DNA of 64,000 bases from Prorocentrum cordatum (lineage: Eukaryota; Sar; Dinophyceae; Prorocentrales; Prorocentraceae): contig CAUYUJ010009469.1 of assembly GCA_963575745.1 (NCBI GenBank), positions 195,001-259,000 of the forward strand, written 5' to 3'. Every line of letters begins with the position of its first letter. Position 1 is the stretch's first letter. The notes beneath the pieces are model-generated. The model had not been told where the DNA came from. It saw nothing but the letters and a program-made list of their open reading frames with translations, and did no database searches. Position numbers and translations under genes: made by a program. Below are positions 12,111 through 22,930 of this stretch, piece after piece.

Positions 12111-14244
12111 ACCCCGCATGATAATCTGTTTAGCTTGTCCTTCCTTACCCTTTTCTTCCTCGCCCTGACGGACACTCCCCTCTCGCCCGCCGTTCTGGTC
12201 TCACTTACCCCCCTCTTTTTATTTCTCCCCCCCTCCTCCTGCTCCACTTCCTCCTCATCATCGCCCCCCCTACCCCTTCCCCGCCCTCGTCCTTCCCCTG
12301 TTTCTTCTCCGCGCGCCCCCCCCTTTTCACCCTGGTCGGGGCAAGCGAGTTCGACAAGAGAGCGGAGACATCCAGGGATGAGGCCAAACAGCTCGCCGCA
12401 GAGCTTGGGTTCATGCCAAACCCCCCCCCGAGGAGGAAGGTGGAGGGCAGGAGGAAGGGAGAGGAGGAGCGGGGACGGCATCACGACAACGAGGGGATTG
12501 GCGTGAGCATCAGCTGCGAGAAGCGAGAAGGGGGCGGAGGACGAGGAGGAGGAGGAGGAGGAGGAGGCGGAGGATCGGGCCGCATCGATCTCCAATCGCC
12601 CATTCATCGCCGATGGGGTCCGGTAGTTCACCCAGCCCTGCTACGTGCTGGGGGCCTGTCGCCCATCAGTCGGCAATGTATCGCCGATGGCATGTCGACG
12701 CTAACCCCGTGAGTTGGTCCCGCCGATCGTTTTTCGGCAAGGCATGGGAACAAAGACACCAATCCAGCGCGTCCAGCGCAACTTCGCACATGTGCACATC
12801 ATCCCTCCTCTGGCGCCCTCCCCTCTGTTTTGGTCGCATTTCCTTTTTGTGCCAATATCAGCTCAGCAAGCGCGCGATTAGGACGCGTGCAGAGGCTCTT
12901 CGGCGTGGATAGATTGAACGGATCAGATTTGCTTGGTGATGTTTGGTAGCATGTGGGGATCTGTCCCGGGGTGGCGAATCCAGCGCTGACGACGAGATCC
13001 TCCCAGGAGGCCCAAAAAAGGGAAAATTGGCGAAGGGTTGAGGAATGGGTATTTTGTTCCTCCTCCGAGTAATTATGTACCCCTCTTCGTCTGTCCTTCC
13101 GCATTCCTTTTTTGTTCCTCACGCGCGATGATTATTCCCTCGTCCCCCCTCCCCGCTCGCGCACATTGCCCATTAGTCTTGATGTCTGGTGAATGTAAAA
13201 TGGACTATTCCTTCATTCCCCTCGTCGTGATTCCCTTCCCCTCACATCGTCCGACATGCTTTGTGTGCTCCTTCCACCCACCCACCCTGCGTCCTTCCCC
13301 GATCCCCCATGTCCCGCTTCTCTTCCTCTATGCATTGTTGCTGGTTCCCTTCTCCGTCCTCTCCAGTCCATAGGTTGCGACGTGCTTCAATTGCCCTTTA
13401 TTGTGCTCGCCCCCATGTGCCCCCAGCACTAAAAAGCGCCCCGTTCCAACGGAGTGTTCCCTCCGTTCACTACGCTCCTCTGCTCGTCCAGTTTCCCTGT
13501 GTCACTCTCGGTAGTCAGTAGCTTGGCAGGCGATGAGCAGCAGCAGGCAAACTCCCGCGGGCCCGAACCGATCCGATCCCGTTCATAGGTCTTCACTTCG
13601 CCATCCACACGGTCTGCGATGACTCCGGCGCAGTATTCGCAGAGTCAACAGATTGAACATTTTCGTGAGCAGCCCACGGAGGCCCTTCGGGGTGTCTCTG
13701 CATGAGGGATGGTATTGGTGAAAAGAGAGGTGGAGAGGAAAAGGTGTCAGATCTATTTGGCAGTCGAGTGAACGAACTACCCAGCGGATGTGAGTTCAGC
13801 CGTTTCTGGATGTGTGTCGTCTCCTGGTCGGCTGGAAGCTTTTGACTCAGCGACGATTGCCCCGGCAACTCCAGGAGTGAGACCACCCCCGGCGCTTGGC
13901 CACTCTCAGGGATCGAGGAAAAATTCAGAGCGTGAATTACCTACCCCGCTTTCGCTTCCAGGCAAAACCAAGTCATACCACGCGCCTCCTCGTCAAGCGG
14001 CCTGACCAGTACAGGCCGTAGTTTGGCATCGCTTGGTATCTCTTGGAAGCGAGGGTGGTCAAAATCGAGGTAGGTTTGTTTGCCCCCTATTCTCAGGGAT
14101 CGAGGAGAAACTCACGGTCCCACAGGGGGCCGCATGCGCCCGAATGTGCCATGCTGCGTTTCCAGTGTGGGCCTTTCTCTCGACGAGCTTGGCGCTGACC
14201 GTCTGCCTCCGGTGCCGGCTTTCAATACAGGCTCCGCGTGCGGA
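12111..14244. other. No gene recognised; low-complexity patches
   Basis: Pyrimidine-rich 12,130-12,330 and purine-rich 12,415-12,575 patches. The remaining 1.6 kb has only short frames without recognisable domains. The phrase TCTCAGGGATCGAGGA occurs twice (about 13,904 and 14,090), hinting at a local duplication. Confidence 0.45.
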
Positions 14245-14405
14245 TCATGTATTAGAAATGCAGGGATTGAGTATTCAAAACAACGATGAGCTCATGCATA
14301 GATTTATTCATGAGTTAATCATGTATTAACGATGCAAGGATTTAGTATTCAAAACAACGATGGGTTCATGCATAGATTTATTCATGAATCAATCATGCAT
14401 TAAAA
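14245..14405 (+). repeat. Tandem duplication, about 76-bp unit
   Basis: Two adjacent copies of an AT-rich block containing GTATTCAAAACAACGATG and CATGCATAGATTTATTCATG. It stands out against the GC-rich surroundings. Confidence 0.85.
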
Positions 14406-14745
14406 ATCCTGTATGTTCTATGCGTTGAAAACTCATATGTATTAAAAACTGCCCATGTCAGGCGAAGGCTGTCGGAAGGCCCGCGGAAGACAACAGGAGC
14501 AAAACATTGGTGGCTCCGCCAGCGGACGGGTGGCGAAAGCCAGCGGAAGTGAACGTTGAGGTCCCAATAGAGAGAGGTTTTGGCGTGAAGAGGGCTGGAC
14601 CAGCATGGATGTATGGGACCGTGGAAGGTGGAGGAGGAGGAGGAGGAGGAGGACGAGGAGGACGGCGAGTCGATGAGGCAGGAAAGGGGATAGGGGAGGA
14701 AGGTAAGGAAGGGATAATGACGGGGGGAGGTCGTGAAGGGTAGGG
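14406..14745. other. No gene recognised; short (GGA)n run
   Basis: Contains a GGA triplet run at about 14,628-14,655. No domain is visible. Confidence 0.45.
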
Positions 14746-14917
14746 TCGGGGGTGGACAGAACCCCCAACAGTGACACGTCGATTAGTGAATTGTCCGTTT
14801 TCGGTTCTCGAGAGGGCGCCTTGGCCGTGATTTTCCAGGCTTGCGCTCGCCAGGTTTGGGCCTCAGGTCGTTTTCACTAAACCACGTTTTACTAGAGGGG
14901 GGTCCGTCCATCCCCGA
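14746..14917 (+). mobile_element. MITE family A, copy 1 (172 bp)
   Basis: The left end TCGGGGGTGGACAGAAC and the right end GGTCCGTCCATCCCCGA are inverted repeats. The interior (ACACGTCGATTAGTGAATTG, GTTCTCGAGAGGGCGCC, CCAGGCTTGCGCTCGCCAGG, CACTAAACCACGTTTTACTA) is shared with copies at 27,470-27,640 and 28,501-28,672. TAGGG on both sides (14,741-14,745 and 14,918-14,922) fits a target-site duplication. No coding capacity. I infer a non-autonomous DNA transposon. Confidence 0.88.
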
Positions 14918-15654
14918 TAGGGGTGGCATGAGGCAGGGGGACGGGTGGCGGACGGGGGTTGCAGCGGATGGTCAGAGGGCAGGGGACGGGGAGCGGACCG
15001 ACTTCCGCTCGAGCCGCACCGGCCTCCCTCGAAGAAGACCATGCGGCGCAAGCACGAACCTTCGAAGGCCCGCGCGGATTTTTTGAATTGGCGCCTTCGG
15101 CGCCGACCTTGGTGCGCTCCGCGCGCCTGGGGGCGGATCCATTCCGCCTCGCCTGCTAGCGAGCGGCCCCGGGCAGCCAACCGACGGCCCCAGAACGCAT
15201 GCGTCTTGCTACCCAGTATCCTGAACTCGGACACGCGGGCATTCCTCTCGGACCCGCTCGAACTCTTGGCAGGTCTCTCTGTGGAGCGGCCGCCCCCGCG
15301 CTCCATGGACCCAGTGGCACGGCGACCGCGCGAGAAGAACAATGAGGCAGACCACTTGGCCAACCTGGCCATGTACCTCTGAGTCCCAGTCCAAAACTCT
15401 TCGCCCCCCCTGATCCTCAAACCTCACATCTTGGTCCAGTGGCGCGTTGTTCGCCCTGGCCTGGCGGTCCGAGCGGCAGCGTGGATCCTGGGGGTCGCCG
15501 AGCCCCCGAACATTACGATCAATCATGCATGCTTGCACTTTTGAATCCGAAGCCGTAGACCGCGTCGCAATGGAATTTCGGGCTCTAACACGCGCCATCC
15601 AAACGGTCAGGCTAGCAGGCCCAGCCCAGGGGCATCTCGAGGCCATGCTTGGGC
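14918..15654. other. No gene recognised
   Basis: GC-rich sequence with overlapping frames on both strands up to about 145-200 codons but no identifiable domain. The frames look compositional. Confidence 0.4.
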
Positions 15655-15900
15655 CGAGTTGCCCCTCCCTCGTGTGTTGGGTTCTCGCTTTGAGTAGAGC
15701 ACTGCCGCACCTCTTCTCCCTCCCGCCCACCTCCATCCGGTCCTCCCTGCTACCTCTTGCCTCGCTCACGCCTGCCTGCCAGCCGGCCTCTTGCCTCGCC
15801 GCCCTGCGTGACCCCGCCATCCCCGGGGGCCTGCGAAGCGCGAAACCGTCGCCACTTTCGAGGGTTGCTGGGGGGCCCGGCGGGGGGGCGTCTCATGCAG
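15655..15900 (+). repeat. Single relic unit of the 103-bp satellite with its flank
   Basis: The phrase GCGAAACCGTCGCCACTTTC, then a GGGGGGCCCGGCGG block (about 15,836-15,885), matches one unit of the 741-2430 satellite. Upstream, GTTGGGTTCTCGCTTTGAGT AGAGCA (about 15,677-15,702) matches the sequence just left of that array (about 622-648). The locus therefore has the flank plus one unit, without the expansion. Confidence 0.7.
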
Positions 15901-16842
15901 ACTCATGCCGAGGCCCCGACGCACGGCCTGCCACGGCCGGGCCATGCACAGCGAAGTCACGGACGAGAAGACGATGGGCGACCTTTGGCTGCATCTCTGC
16001 GCGATGCTGTCCAGGGCGGCGACGGAGGACAACCCCACGACGACGCGCGACCCCAGCCTGGATCATGCCCGCGGGCCACCCGCAGACTTGGCGGCGCGCC
16101 CACGGGCATTTTAGCCCCCGCGCTCACAGGTGCGCGAAAGAGACGGAGAAGCTGGCGCGCGAGCTCGGCCTCGCGCGCTCCCGTGCATTGGCTATGAAGA
16201 CCTGATCTCGTGGAGTGCCAGAGCGATTGCGCGGGCCGCGCTGCGTTTCCAGCGCGCCACTGGAAAAAATCGCTACATTTTTTCGCCCATTCCGTCTGTT
16301 TCGTCGTCGCCCCCTTTTCCTTCAACCGTCTCCCTTTTGCAGCCGCGCTGTTTTTGTTCGGATTCGCCCGCGCCCGTCCCTCTTTCAATGCCCTTCGTCG
16401 CCGCCCCCATGTTCTGTTCGAGCCTAGGGCCTGAATCCTCGTCCTTCTGTTACTGTCCAGCGAGCTGTCTAACGCGCGCGTTCCCATATGGCTCGCGCGG
16501 CAAATGATGGTACCTTCACTGTCGGCTGCCATTCCAAATTGGGCGAGACGCAAGTGGGTTGGGCACGTCACAGGGTAGTTTGTCCCGCCGGTGTTTTACT
16601 TCAAGTTGTTGTTTTAGGCCCAGTGTCATTGATGGGTTCGTTGTTTCCTCACCGTCGCTGCAATGTCAAAAGCGCACCCCCCCCCCCCGGAATGTAGCAA
16701 TGGAAGCACATGAAGAAGGACGGCGGCCATCGTTGCACAACAGAGTTATAATTGCGTTAGTCCTCGTAGACCCCAAGCATATGGTTTATTTAATCGCTTC
16801 GCTCATTCCGCCGGCCCATATTGTCGCACCGTTGTGGGTTAG
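15901..16842. other. No gene recognised
   Basis: Mixed sequence with frames up to about 200 codons. None shows a recognisable domain. Confidence 0.4.
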
Positions 16843-17410
16843 CCGAGTTTGGGGGCCTCTTGAGGGCCGTTTTGGGGCCTCTTGGGGCCTCTTTTGGGCC
16901 TCTTGGGCGCCTCTTGGGGCGTCTTGGGGGCCTCTTGGGGGCCTCTTGGGGCCTTTTTGGGGCCTCCTGGGCGCCTTCTGGGGCGGAGGGCTCGATTTTT
17001 CAGTTCTCGGTTCCCCTCTTGAGCCCCTCTTGGGCCCGTCTTGGGGCCTCTTGGTCCGTCTTGGGCGGCACTTGGGCCGTCTTGGGGGCCCTCCTGGGCC
17101 GTTCCGGGGCCGTCTTGGGAGCCTCGTGGGCCGTCTTGGAGCGGACTTGGGGGCCTCTTGGGCCGTCTTGGAGCGTCCGGAAGCCGAAAAAGCCAGAACG
17201 CAAAAAACATAGAAAAAACAATGAAAATCAACGATTTTGGCCTCTTGGGGCCCTCTTCGAAGGCCTCGTGGAAGGCCCTTAGGGCGTCTTGGAGGCCTCT
17301 TGGGCTGTCTTGGGGCCCTGTTGGGCGTCTTCGGGCGATCTTTGGCCGTCTCGGGGCCCTCTTGGACCGTCTTGGAGGTTTCTTGGGGACCTCTTGGCCC
17401 GTCCTGGGGC
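16843..17410 (+). repeat. Degenerate G/T-rich minisatellite (CCTCTTGGGGGC family)
   Basis: Short units of about 14-17 bp, variants of GGGGCCTCTTGGGGGC and GGGCCGTCTTGG, run almost without interruption. The same family recurs at 29,900-30,000, 30,990-31,260, 62,965-63,560 and 63,860-63,990, and reverse-complemented at about 37,990-38,580. Leu/Gly/Trp-rich frames are repeat artefacts. Confidence 0.88.
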
Positions 17411-17559
17411 CCTGTAACAGGGCTCCAGCATCTCTGGCCCGATCTTGCCGGGACCGTGCCGGGGACTTGCCGGGACCTTGCCGGGGTACTTTTCGCCTGG
17501 GGACCCCCAGGGGCCGCCCCGGTTTATTATATTATGTGCGTGCGACCTGTATGCAACCA

Positions 17560-17766
17560 TCTTCGATGTGCGATATACGCTGCGCAGCATATGTAGTGCA
17601 TTTTTATGCGGTGCACACATGTATATATACACCCACTTATTTATACGCACATACATAATATATATATATATATATAGGGTGTGTATACATATGTATATAC
17701 AAATACATATTATATATATATATATATGTATATAGATATGTGTGTATGTATATGTATTTGTATATG

Positions 17767-17797
<31 letters not shown>

Positions 17798-17880
17798 CTT
17801 TATATCTATGTGTATATATACACACCTATGTATACATATATATGTATATATGTATGCATGTGTGTACATATACTCACGTG
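17560..17880 (+). repeat. AT/TATG microsatellite cluster
   Basis: Alternating TA, TATG and TGTA dinucleotide and tetranucleotide runs over about 300 bp, including a pure TA run near 17,658-17,677. The only strongly AT-rich patch in this part of the window. Confidence 0.93.
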
Positions 17881-17934
17881 GTCCAATGTGTTCGGTGCAG
17901 TCCATGTGGTGCAATGGATGTTGGGGAACTGGGG

Positions 17935-18115
17935 ACGATCAGCCCCACTGCTCGCGCAATCGCCCCACCCACCCACCCACCCTCAACTTGGTTTGCAAAA
18001 CCCACGCGGCAGCGATTGCGATGACTGCTCGGCGCTGGCTCGCGCATCGACAAGGTCACAATAGCCCGCGCGTGCTCGCGCGCACCGCGGCCAGCTAGCT
18101 TGGCGCGACCGGCTC
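17935..18115 (+). repeat. Inverted long-range repeat, left copy
   Basis: The segment with CTTGGTTTGCAAAACCCACG, GCGATTGCGATGA and AGCCCGCGCGTGCTCGCGCG is repeated in inverse orientation at about 26,235-26,410. The pair encloses the palindrome and the tyrosine-recombinase element. It may simply be two copies of one dispersed repeat. Confidence 0.75.
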
Positions 18116-18509
18116 GGCTTGGGTGGGGTTCGGCGGCCAGCGCGACAGTGTTGCGCCATTCCGGGCGGAATTTCGGAAAACCCCCTGAAAAAATACCTTG
18201 GGCATCCCCCACCGGCCAGCGGGGCCCCCTGGGCCGCGCGCGGGGGTCGCAGAGAAGGCGTCGGGCGCCCGGCCTGGCGGCTCGGCGGGCCTGGCGGCCG
18301 GCCCGGGCCCGCGCCAACCAGAACCGTCGCGTCAGCGCGCCCGCAAGCGGGCTCCAGAGGCAGGGCTTGCAGCCACCGAAGCGCCCCCGGCAGTCGGGTT
18401 CCACCGCCGCGCCGAGCCCGGCAGCGCAGCGCCGCGGGCCGCGGTCGTTCGCCACGGGGTTGCCTCCACGCCTGCGGCGCCAGCCAGGGCGGCGTTTGGG
18501 CTGGCTTTG
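18116..18509. other. No gene recognised
   Basis: Very GC-rich, stop-poor sequence with long overlapping frames but no domain. Confidence 0.45.
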
Positions 18510-18663
18510 AGTCGGGCCTGTCCCTCTACAGAGGGGAAAGTCAAAAATAGTCAAAAAATAATATGGGGACGATTTTCCACAATGTTTGAAAACATAATTT
18601 TATGATACGTTTTAACTATATTTCATATTTCGTCAAAAATTCCCCTGTGGAGAACACGCCTCG
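18510..18663 (+). mobile_element. MITE family B, copy 1 (right end decayed)
   Basis: Left end AGTCGGGCCTGTCCCTCTAC followed by an AT-rich interior (TCAAAAATAGTCAAAAAATA, TTTGAAAACATAATTTTATG) and a CGTCAAAAATTCCCCTG box. The right terminal inverted repeat, normally ending CCCGACCTAA, is mutated here. Partners lie at 36,060, 36,421, 38,195 and 61,551. Confidence 0.8.
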
Positions 18664-18854
18664 TCACCCCGCCGACGCCGCGTTCGACCACGTGTGTCGG
18701 CGGATTCGCCGCCGCGCGCTGTTGGGGTGGCATCGCGGCGCCTGCGTCGCCGAGCTCGCCGGCGGGGCCGGGCGGCCCGTCACAGGCGCAGCTGTCCAGG
18801 TCGATGCCCCCGGTTGTTTTGCCAGGCGCGTCGAGTTGAGAGCCCCACGCCGCT

Positions 18855-19050
18855 CTTGACGAACCAGCAGCACACACCCATACCCATAGGGGGTCGGGGA
18901 GGGCTATGGGTACGTGTTGTCGGATGGGGGTCCCCGCTCGAACGGGAGCGTTCCCCAGGGTCCGACAACCCGCACCCATACCCAGAGCGAGTCCTCCTCC
19001 CAGCGACCGCTCTTATGGGTATGGGTGTTTGTTGCTCGCTCGTCAAACAA
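18855..19050 (+). repeat. Foldback element with CCCATACCCATA arms
   Basis: The left arm (about 18,858-18,893, CACACCCATACCCATAG) is an inverted repeat of the right arm (about 19,010-19,048, TTATGGGTATGGGTGTTTG). An extra half copy (CCCTTATGGGTATGGGTGTG) lies at about 19,226-19,245. No coding content. I infer a foldback or MITE-like element. Confidence 0.7.
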
Positions 19051-19363
19051 ATGCTGTCCCAAACCAACAGCGGCCGCCGTTGGGCAGGCGGCCGTGTGTC
19101 TCAAATGGACACAGGCCGCGGCGGCGCGGACAGCGAGCCCTGCTCAAATGAACAGGAACTGCTGTTGGGCATCGTGCCAATTTTTTCCTGTACCCATTTC
19201 GTTCGTGCCTCCTCCCAACGACCGCCCTTATGGGTATGGGTGTGTGTTGTTCGTTCGTCAGCGCTGGGCGGGGAGAGCTTACAGGTGGCCTGCAGGGCGC
19301 GCGGCGCCGCCCCGCGCGGTCCAGGGCAAAGCGGCGGTGCCAGTGTCGGCCGACCTTCTGAAC

Positions 19364-19499
19364 TGAAGGGGCCCCAGGACACACAAATTAACTCACACAA
19401 ATAAAGATGTTCCCCATGCTTTCAATTTTTTGGAGGGTTTTTGTATCCCCCCCCCCTTCCCATATTTCCCCATATTTCGTGTTTTTTTCTTTCCTCCTG
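19364..19499 (-). repeat. Short interspersed repeat family R, copy 3 (inverted)
   Basis: On the minus strand it reads from TCAGGAGGAAAG to TGTGTCCTGGGGCCCCTTCA and carries the AATATGGGGAAATATGGGAA box. It forms the left arm of the palindrome. Confidence 0.8.
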
Positions 19500-19608
19500 A
19501 AGACGGCCGACCTACAAGACGGCGAAGCTGCGTCGGCCGGGGCAGGTGCAGGCCGCGGGGGCGGCGACGCGGCAGTCGCAGCTTCGCCGTCTTGAAGGTC
19601 GGCCATCT

Positions 19609-20037
19609 TCAGGAGGAAAAAAAAAGCAACACTGACACGACGAATCGCCGATTCCCCAGAAAATATGGGAAAATATGGGAAGGGAGGGGGAGAGAAAAAA
19701 TAATGAAAATATGGGGAACATAGTTATTCATTTGTGTGTATTCATTTGTGTGTGTGTCGTGTGTGTGTTGTGTGTGTTGTGTGTGTTGTGTGTTGTGTGT
19801 GTTGTGTGTTGTGTGTGTGTGTTGTGTGTTGTGTGTGTTGTGTGTATTGTGTGTTGTGTGTGTGTTGTGTGTGTGTGTTGTGTGTTGTGTGTTGTGTGTG
19901 TTGTGTTTGTGTGTGTTGTGTGTGTGTGTTGTGTGTGGTGTGTGTGTGTGTGGTGTGTGTGTGGTGTGTGTGTGTGTTGTGTGTTGTGTGTGTGGTGTGT
20001 GGTGTGTGGTGTGTGTGTGTGTGTGTCGGTGTGTGTG

Positions 20038-20076
<39 letters not shown>

Positions 20077-20088
20077 TGGGGCCCCTTC
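19609..20088 (+). repeat. Family R, copy 4, carrying a (TG)n expansion of about 330 bp
   Basis: It begins TCAGGAGGAAAAAA and ends TCCTGGGGCCCCTTCA. The short GTGTGT tract near the 3' end of other family members has grown here to a TG/TGTTG microsatellite (about 19,735-20,074). Cys/Val-rich frames here are artefacts. Confidence 0.85.
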
Positions 20089-20231
20089 AGTTCAGAAGGT
20101 CGGCCATCTGCAGCCCAGCCTCCACCGCCGCCGAGCTGGCCAGCAGCCCCGCCCAAATGGCCCGCGCAGTCTTCGCGGCCAGCAGCTGCCCGAGCTCGGG
20201 GGCCCCGCATCCATGTTTCGGTGTTTGCGTT

Positions 20232-20487
20232 TTTGATGTTCTCTCTCTGTCTCTCTCTCTTTCTCTCTATCGCTTGTCTCTCCCTCTCGTGTTTTCTTTC
20301 TCTCTCTTTCTCTCTCTCACACTATCTCTCTCTCTCTCTCTCAATGTTACTCTGAATCTCTCTCTCTCTCTCTTTACCTCTCTTTCTCTTTCTCTCCCTC
20401 TCTGTTTGTTTGTTTTCTTCTATTGTTGTGTTTTTATCTCTCTCTCTCTCTCTCTCTTTCTCTTTGTTATATGTCTCTCGATATATA

Positions 20488-20567
<80 letters not shown>

Positions 20568-20835
20568 TATCGACATATATATATATATGTATCCATATGT
20601 CAGTCTCTGTCTCTGTCTCTCCCACCCTCTACGTATCCCATATTGTGTGTTGTTTGTTTGTATGTATGTAGTTCCTCTATGTTTCTTAAGTTTTCTCTGT
20701 TTCTCTCTCTCTCTCTCTCTCTTTCTTTCTTTATTTCTCTTTCCCTCTCTCTCTCACACTCTTTTTCTCTGTTCTCTATATTCCTCTCTCTCTCTCTCTC
20801 TGTCTTGCTCTCTACACCTATGTGTGTATGTATAT
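20232..20835 (+). repeat. (CT)n microsatellite cluster
   Basis: CT dinucleotide runs (20,232-20,570 and 20,700-20,815) separated by an AT-rich TATATA/TGTATG block. Ser/Leu-rich frames are artefacts. Confidence 0.95.
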
Positions 20836-20880
20836 ACATGTATACACACCACCGCTGCCATCATCGTCGCCAGCACCGCG

Positions 20881-20998
20881 ATGATTCTGTGTACAGGGTG
20901 GTGAGTGCCAGGGGGGGCTGTTGATAGCGCGAGATTATGCCATCGATTGCTCTCGGTCTGTAATCATTGTGGCTCTGGTTTCAAGGTCTCTCCTGTCT
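20881..20998 (+). repeat. Split direct repeat A1
   Basis: Starts ATGATTCTGTGTACAGG and ends TTTCAAGGTCTCTCCTGTCT. It matches A2 at 25,854-25,971 over 118 bp with 6 differences and no gaps. It forms the element's left end. Confidence 0.93.
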
Positions 20999-21445
20999 AT
21001 GAGTCTCCTCACGGCATACTTCCACGGTGTGATATCCAACGTGCAGGGCACCTGGCGTGGGCATTGGGTTGCGCCGCAGCCGCTTCACTGCCACTGCTCG
21101 GACCCGGTGGTGGAGCCTGGGCTGCTCGAGCTGCTCCAGTCGCAGCTCAACAGGTGCGGGCCCGCCGAGCTCGCGCCCGTGTGCCCCGTGTGCCCGCCCG
21201 TCGGCTGGGGAACGGGGGCCGTCCTGCTCGCGTGCCTGGTGGGGCTGCCGCTGGGCGCGGCGCTGGGGGCTTGGCTGTGCAGCTGGTGCCTGGCGTGGCG
21301 GCGGGAGCCGCTGCCCGTGCTGGCGCGTGTGGTCAGGGGCGCCGTCCCGCCTGCCGAGTCCGCTGGGACGCCCCTTGCGATCACTGGAGGTTCGAGCTCG
21401 AGTCCGAAGGGCAAGGGCAAGAACGGGGTAATCATCCAGGGCTGA
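20921..21445 (+). CDS. Small membrane-segment ORF of the DIRS-like element
   Basis: About 174 codons, starting inside repeat A1. The middle holds a short Cys/Pro-rich cluster (CPVCPP, near residue 90) followed directly by a hydrophobic segment of about 22 residues (residues about 96-120) suited to span a membrane. The C-terminus is basic and Ser/Gly-rich (SSSPKGKGK). Its position between the left terminal repeat and the reverse transcriptase is where a gag-like ORF would sit, but no zinc knuckle or capsid motif is visible. Function unknown; it may be intact, since no stop interrupts it. Confidence 0.5.
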   Translation: MIARDYAIDCSRSVIIVALVSRSLLSMSLLTAYFHGVISNVQGTWRGHWVAPQPLHCHCSDPVVEPGLLELLQSQLNRCGPAELAPVCPVCPPVGWGTGAVLLACLVGLPLGAALGAWLCSWCLAWRREPLPVLARVVRGAVPPAESAGTPLAITGGSSSSPKGKGKNGVIIQG

Positions 21446-21677
21446 GATGGCGGTGCTCGCCGCGGGGTCCTCTGCATTCCTGCGATATGATGGGGGCGAT
21501 CTCTAACCACGAGAGGATCATCGTTAGCTGGGTGACAGCGAGTGAGTACGTTGTTCTCGGCCGGCTGGCCCTAGACGACGCAGACGACACGGTGGCCGCG
21601 TTCAACGCTTTTAACGGCTGCGAGCGCGACGCGGCGGAGCCGGCGAGCCCAGCGCAGCTCTCGGCGCATCGACGCAC

Positions 21678-22918
21678 TTGCTGCGCACCGCCAGGGAGGC
21701 CTGGCAGAAGTTTGACCAACTTCTACCCCATGAAGCCGCGGCTCAGCTTCTGGGACCCCGTGTGGATTTTGGAGGAGACGGCTGCACAGTGGAACCATAT
21801 GATGCTGCTCGGTTGTCTCTTCCTCCCTCTGGGCGTGACCCGGTGGACCTCGCGGAAGCGTTGGGCGATGATGCTCGGCAGGTGCTGAATAAATTCGACA
21901 ACCTCATCCTCGCGAGCCCGGACGTCGTGGCCGAGCGCAGGGCGAGCGCGCCTTCTCGCCCCTATTTCGACGTCAACTTTCGGGTTGACAGGAAGGCCTA
22001 CGTGGATTCTCTTCGGCGCTAGATGGATGGGCGTCTTCTCGGAGTGGCGTCGGAGATGCGAAGGTCTCGCCATTTCCTTTTTCGTGTCAAAGAAGAACGG
22101 AAGACAGAGACTTGTTCTAGATTGTCGGCTTGCTAACACCCTCTTTTCTTACGCTCCGACGGTCGAGATCGGTACTTCTGAGGCCATGGGCGCCATCGAG
22201 CTGGAGCCTGGGCAGGAGCTCTCGCAGCCTCGTCCGACATCGAGGCGCGTTTCTGCCAGTGCGGCGGCATCGGCCAGTTGAGCAACTACTTCTGCTTGCC
22301 GTTGGCGCCCGAGAAGGCGTCGCTCGAGCTAGGGCTGTCCCAGGACATCAACGGCCAGGGCATTGCTGGACGCGGCCGTGTCTACCCTTGCTTGGTGGTG
22401 CTCCCGATGGGCTGGAGCTGGAGCTTCTGGCTGGCGCAGCGCGCCCACCTGGAAGTGCTGCGCCGGGCGGCGGTGCCTGACGGCACGGTTGACCTGGGGG
22501 CCTGGCCGCTGCCGCCCTTGGATTCCGGCCCAGTCGAGCTGCCTTTTCGGACTACATCAACGCGCTGGGTGCGCAGGAGGGCGAGGCGACCGAGCTGCGC
22601 AATCGCGTCGTGGCCCGCGTCGCCCACGAGGGCTTCAGCATGCGCGAGGTCTCAGACACTTGTTCACAGCCGATTATCCTGGGAGCTGACGTTGGCGGAC
22701 ACCCGCCTGTCACGCGACGCTCGGGCCAGATGCTGTGGATCCTTCGAGGTGCTCTTCAATGGCTGGCTAGCGGCCCCATCGTTACGGGCAGACAAGTCGA
22801 GGTCGTGGTCGGGCATTGCGCGGTTGCTGCCGCTTTCAACCGTGCGGGGATGTCAGATCCTCGCGCCTCATATGATTGCATTAGAGATCGCTACATGAGG
22901 CCGTGTCGTGTGTGGCGC
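21678..22918 (+). pseudogene. Reverse transcriptase of the DIRS-like element (frameshifted)
   Basis: The pieces fall in three phases. About 21,678-22,020 holds the region upstream of the fingers (ending FDVNFRVDRKAYVD). At 22,070-22,140 is the fingers motif FFVSKKNGRQRLVLDCRLAN. At 22,240-22,460 comes the segment QLSNYFCLPLAPEKA then LPMGWSWSFWLAQRAHLE, typical of DIRS/dinoflagellate reverse transcriptases. From about 22,545 the catalytic box reads FSDYINALG, without the expected Y-x-D-D or Y-x-D-N acid pair. About 22,680-22,918 holds the thumb/connection region (VEVVVGHCAVAAAFNR). Several shifts and the missing catalytic Asp mark it as inactive. Confidence 0.75.
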
Positions 22919-22930
22919 TCTTGAAGATAC

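Larger units (their letters stand above)
19348..20105 (+). repeat. Large imperfect palindrome made of two opposed family-R copies
   Basis: An inverted R copy (19,364-19,499) and a direct R copy (19,609-20,088) face each other. They are joined by matching arms (TCCTGAAGACGGCCGACC at about 19,492 and GGTCGGCCATCTTCAGGA at about 19,598) that continue into AAGACGGCGAAGCTGCG and its complement around a short GC-rich loop. The outer ends also match in inverse (CCGACCTTCTGAACTGAAGG and CCTTCAGTTCAGAAGGTCGG). Confidence 0.85.

Noticed and set aside
14863-15420. 185-codon minus-strand frame overlapping MITE A
   Set aside because: It runs through the transposon end and shows no domain.
19675-20355. 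Cys/Val-rich 226-codon and longer frames
   Set aside because: Translation of TG and TGTTG dinucleotide repeats.
20322-20839. Glu/Arg alternating minus-strand frames
   Set aside because: Complement of CT microsatellites.
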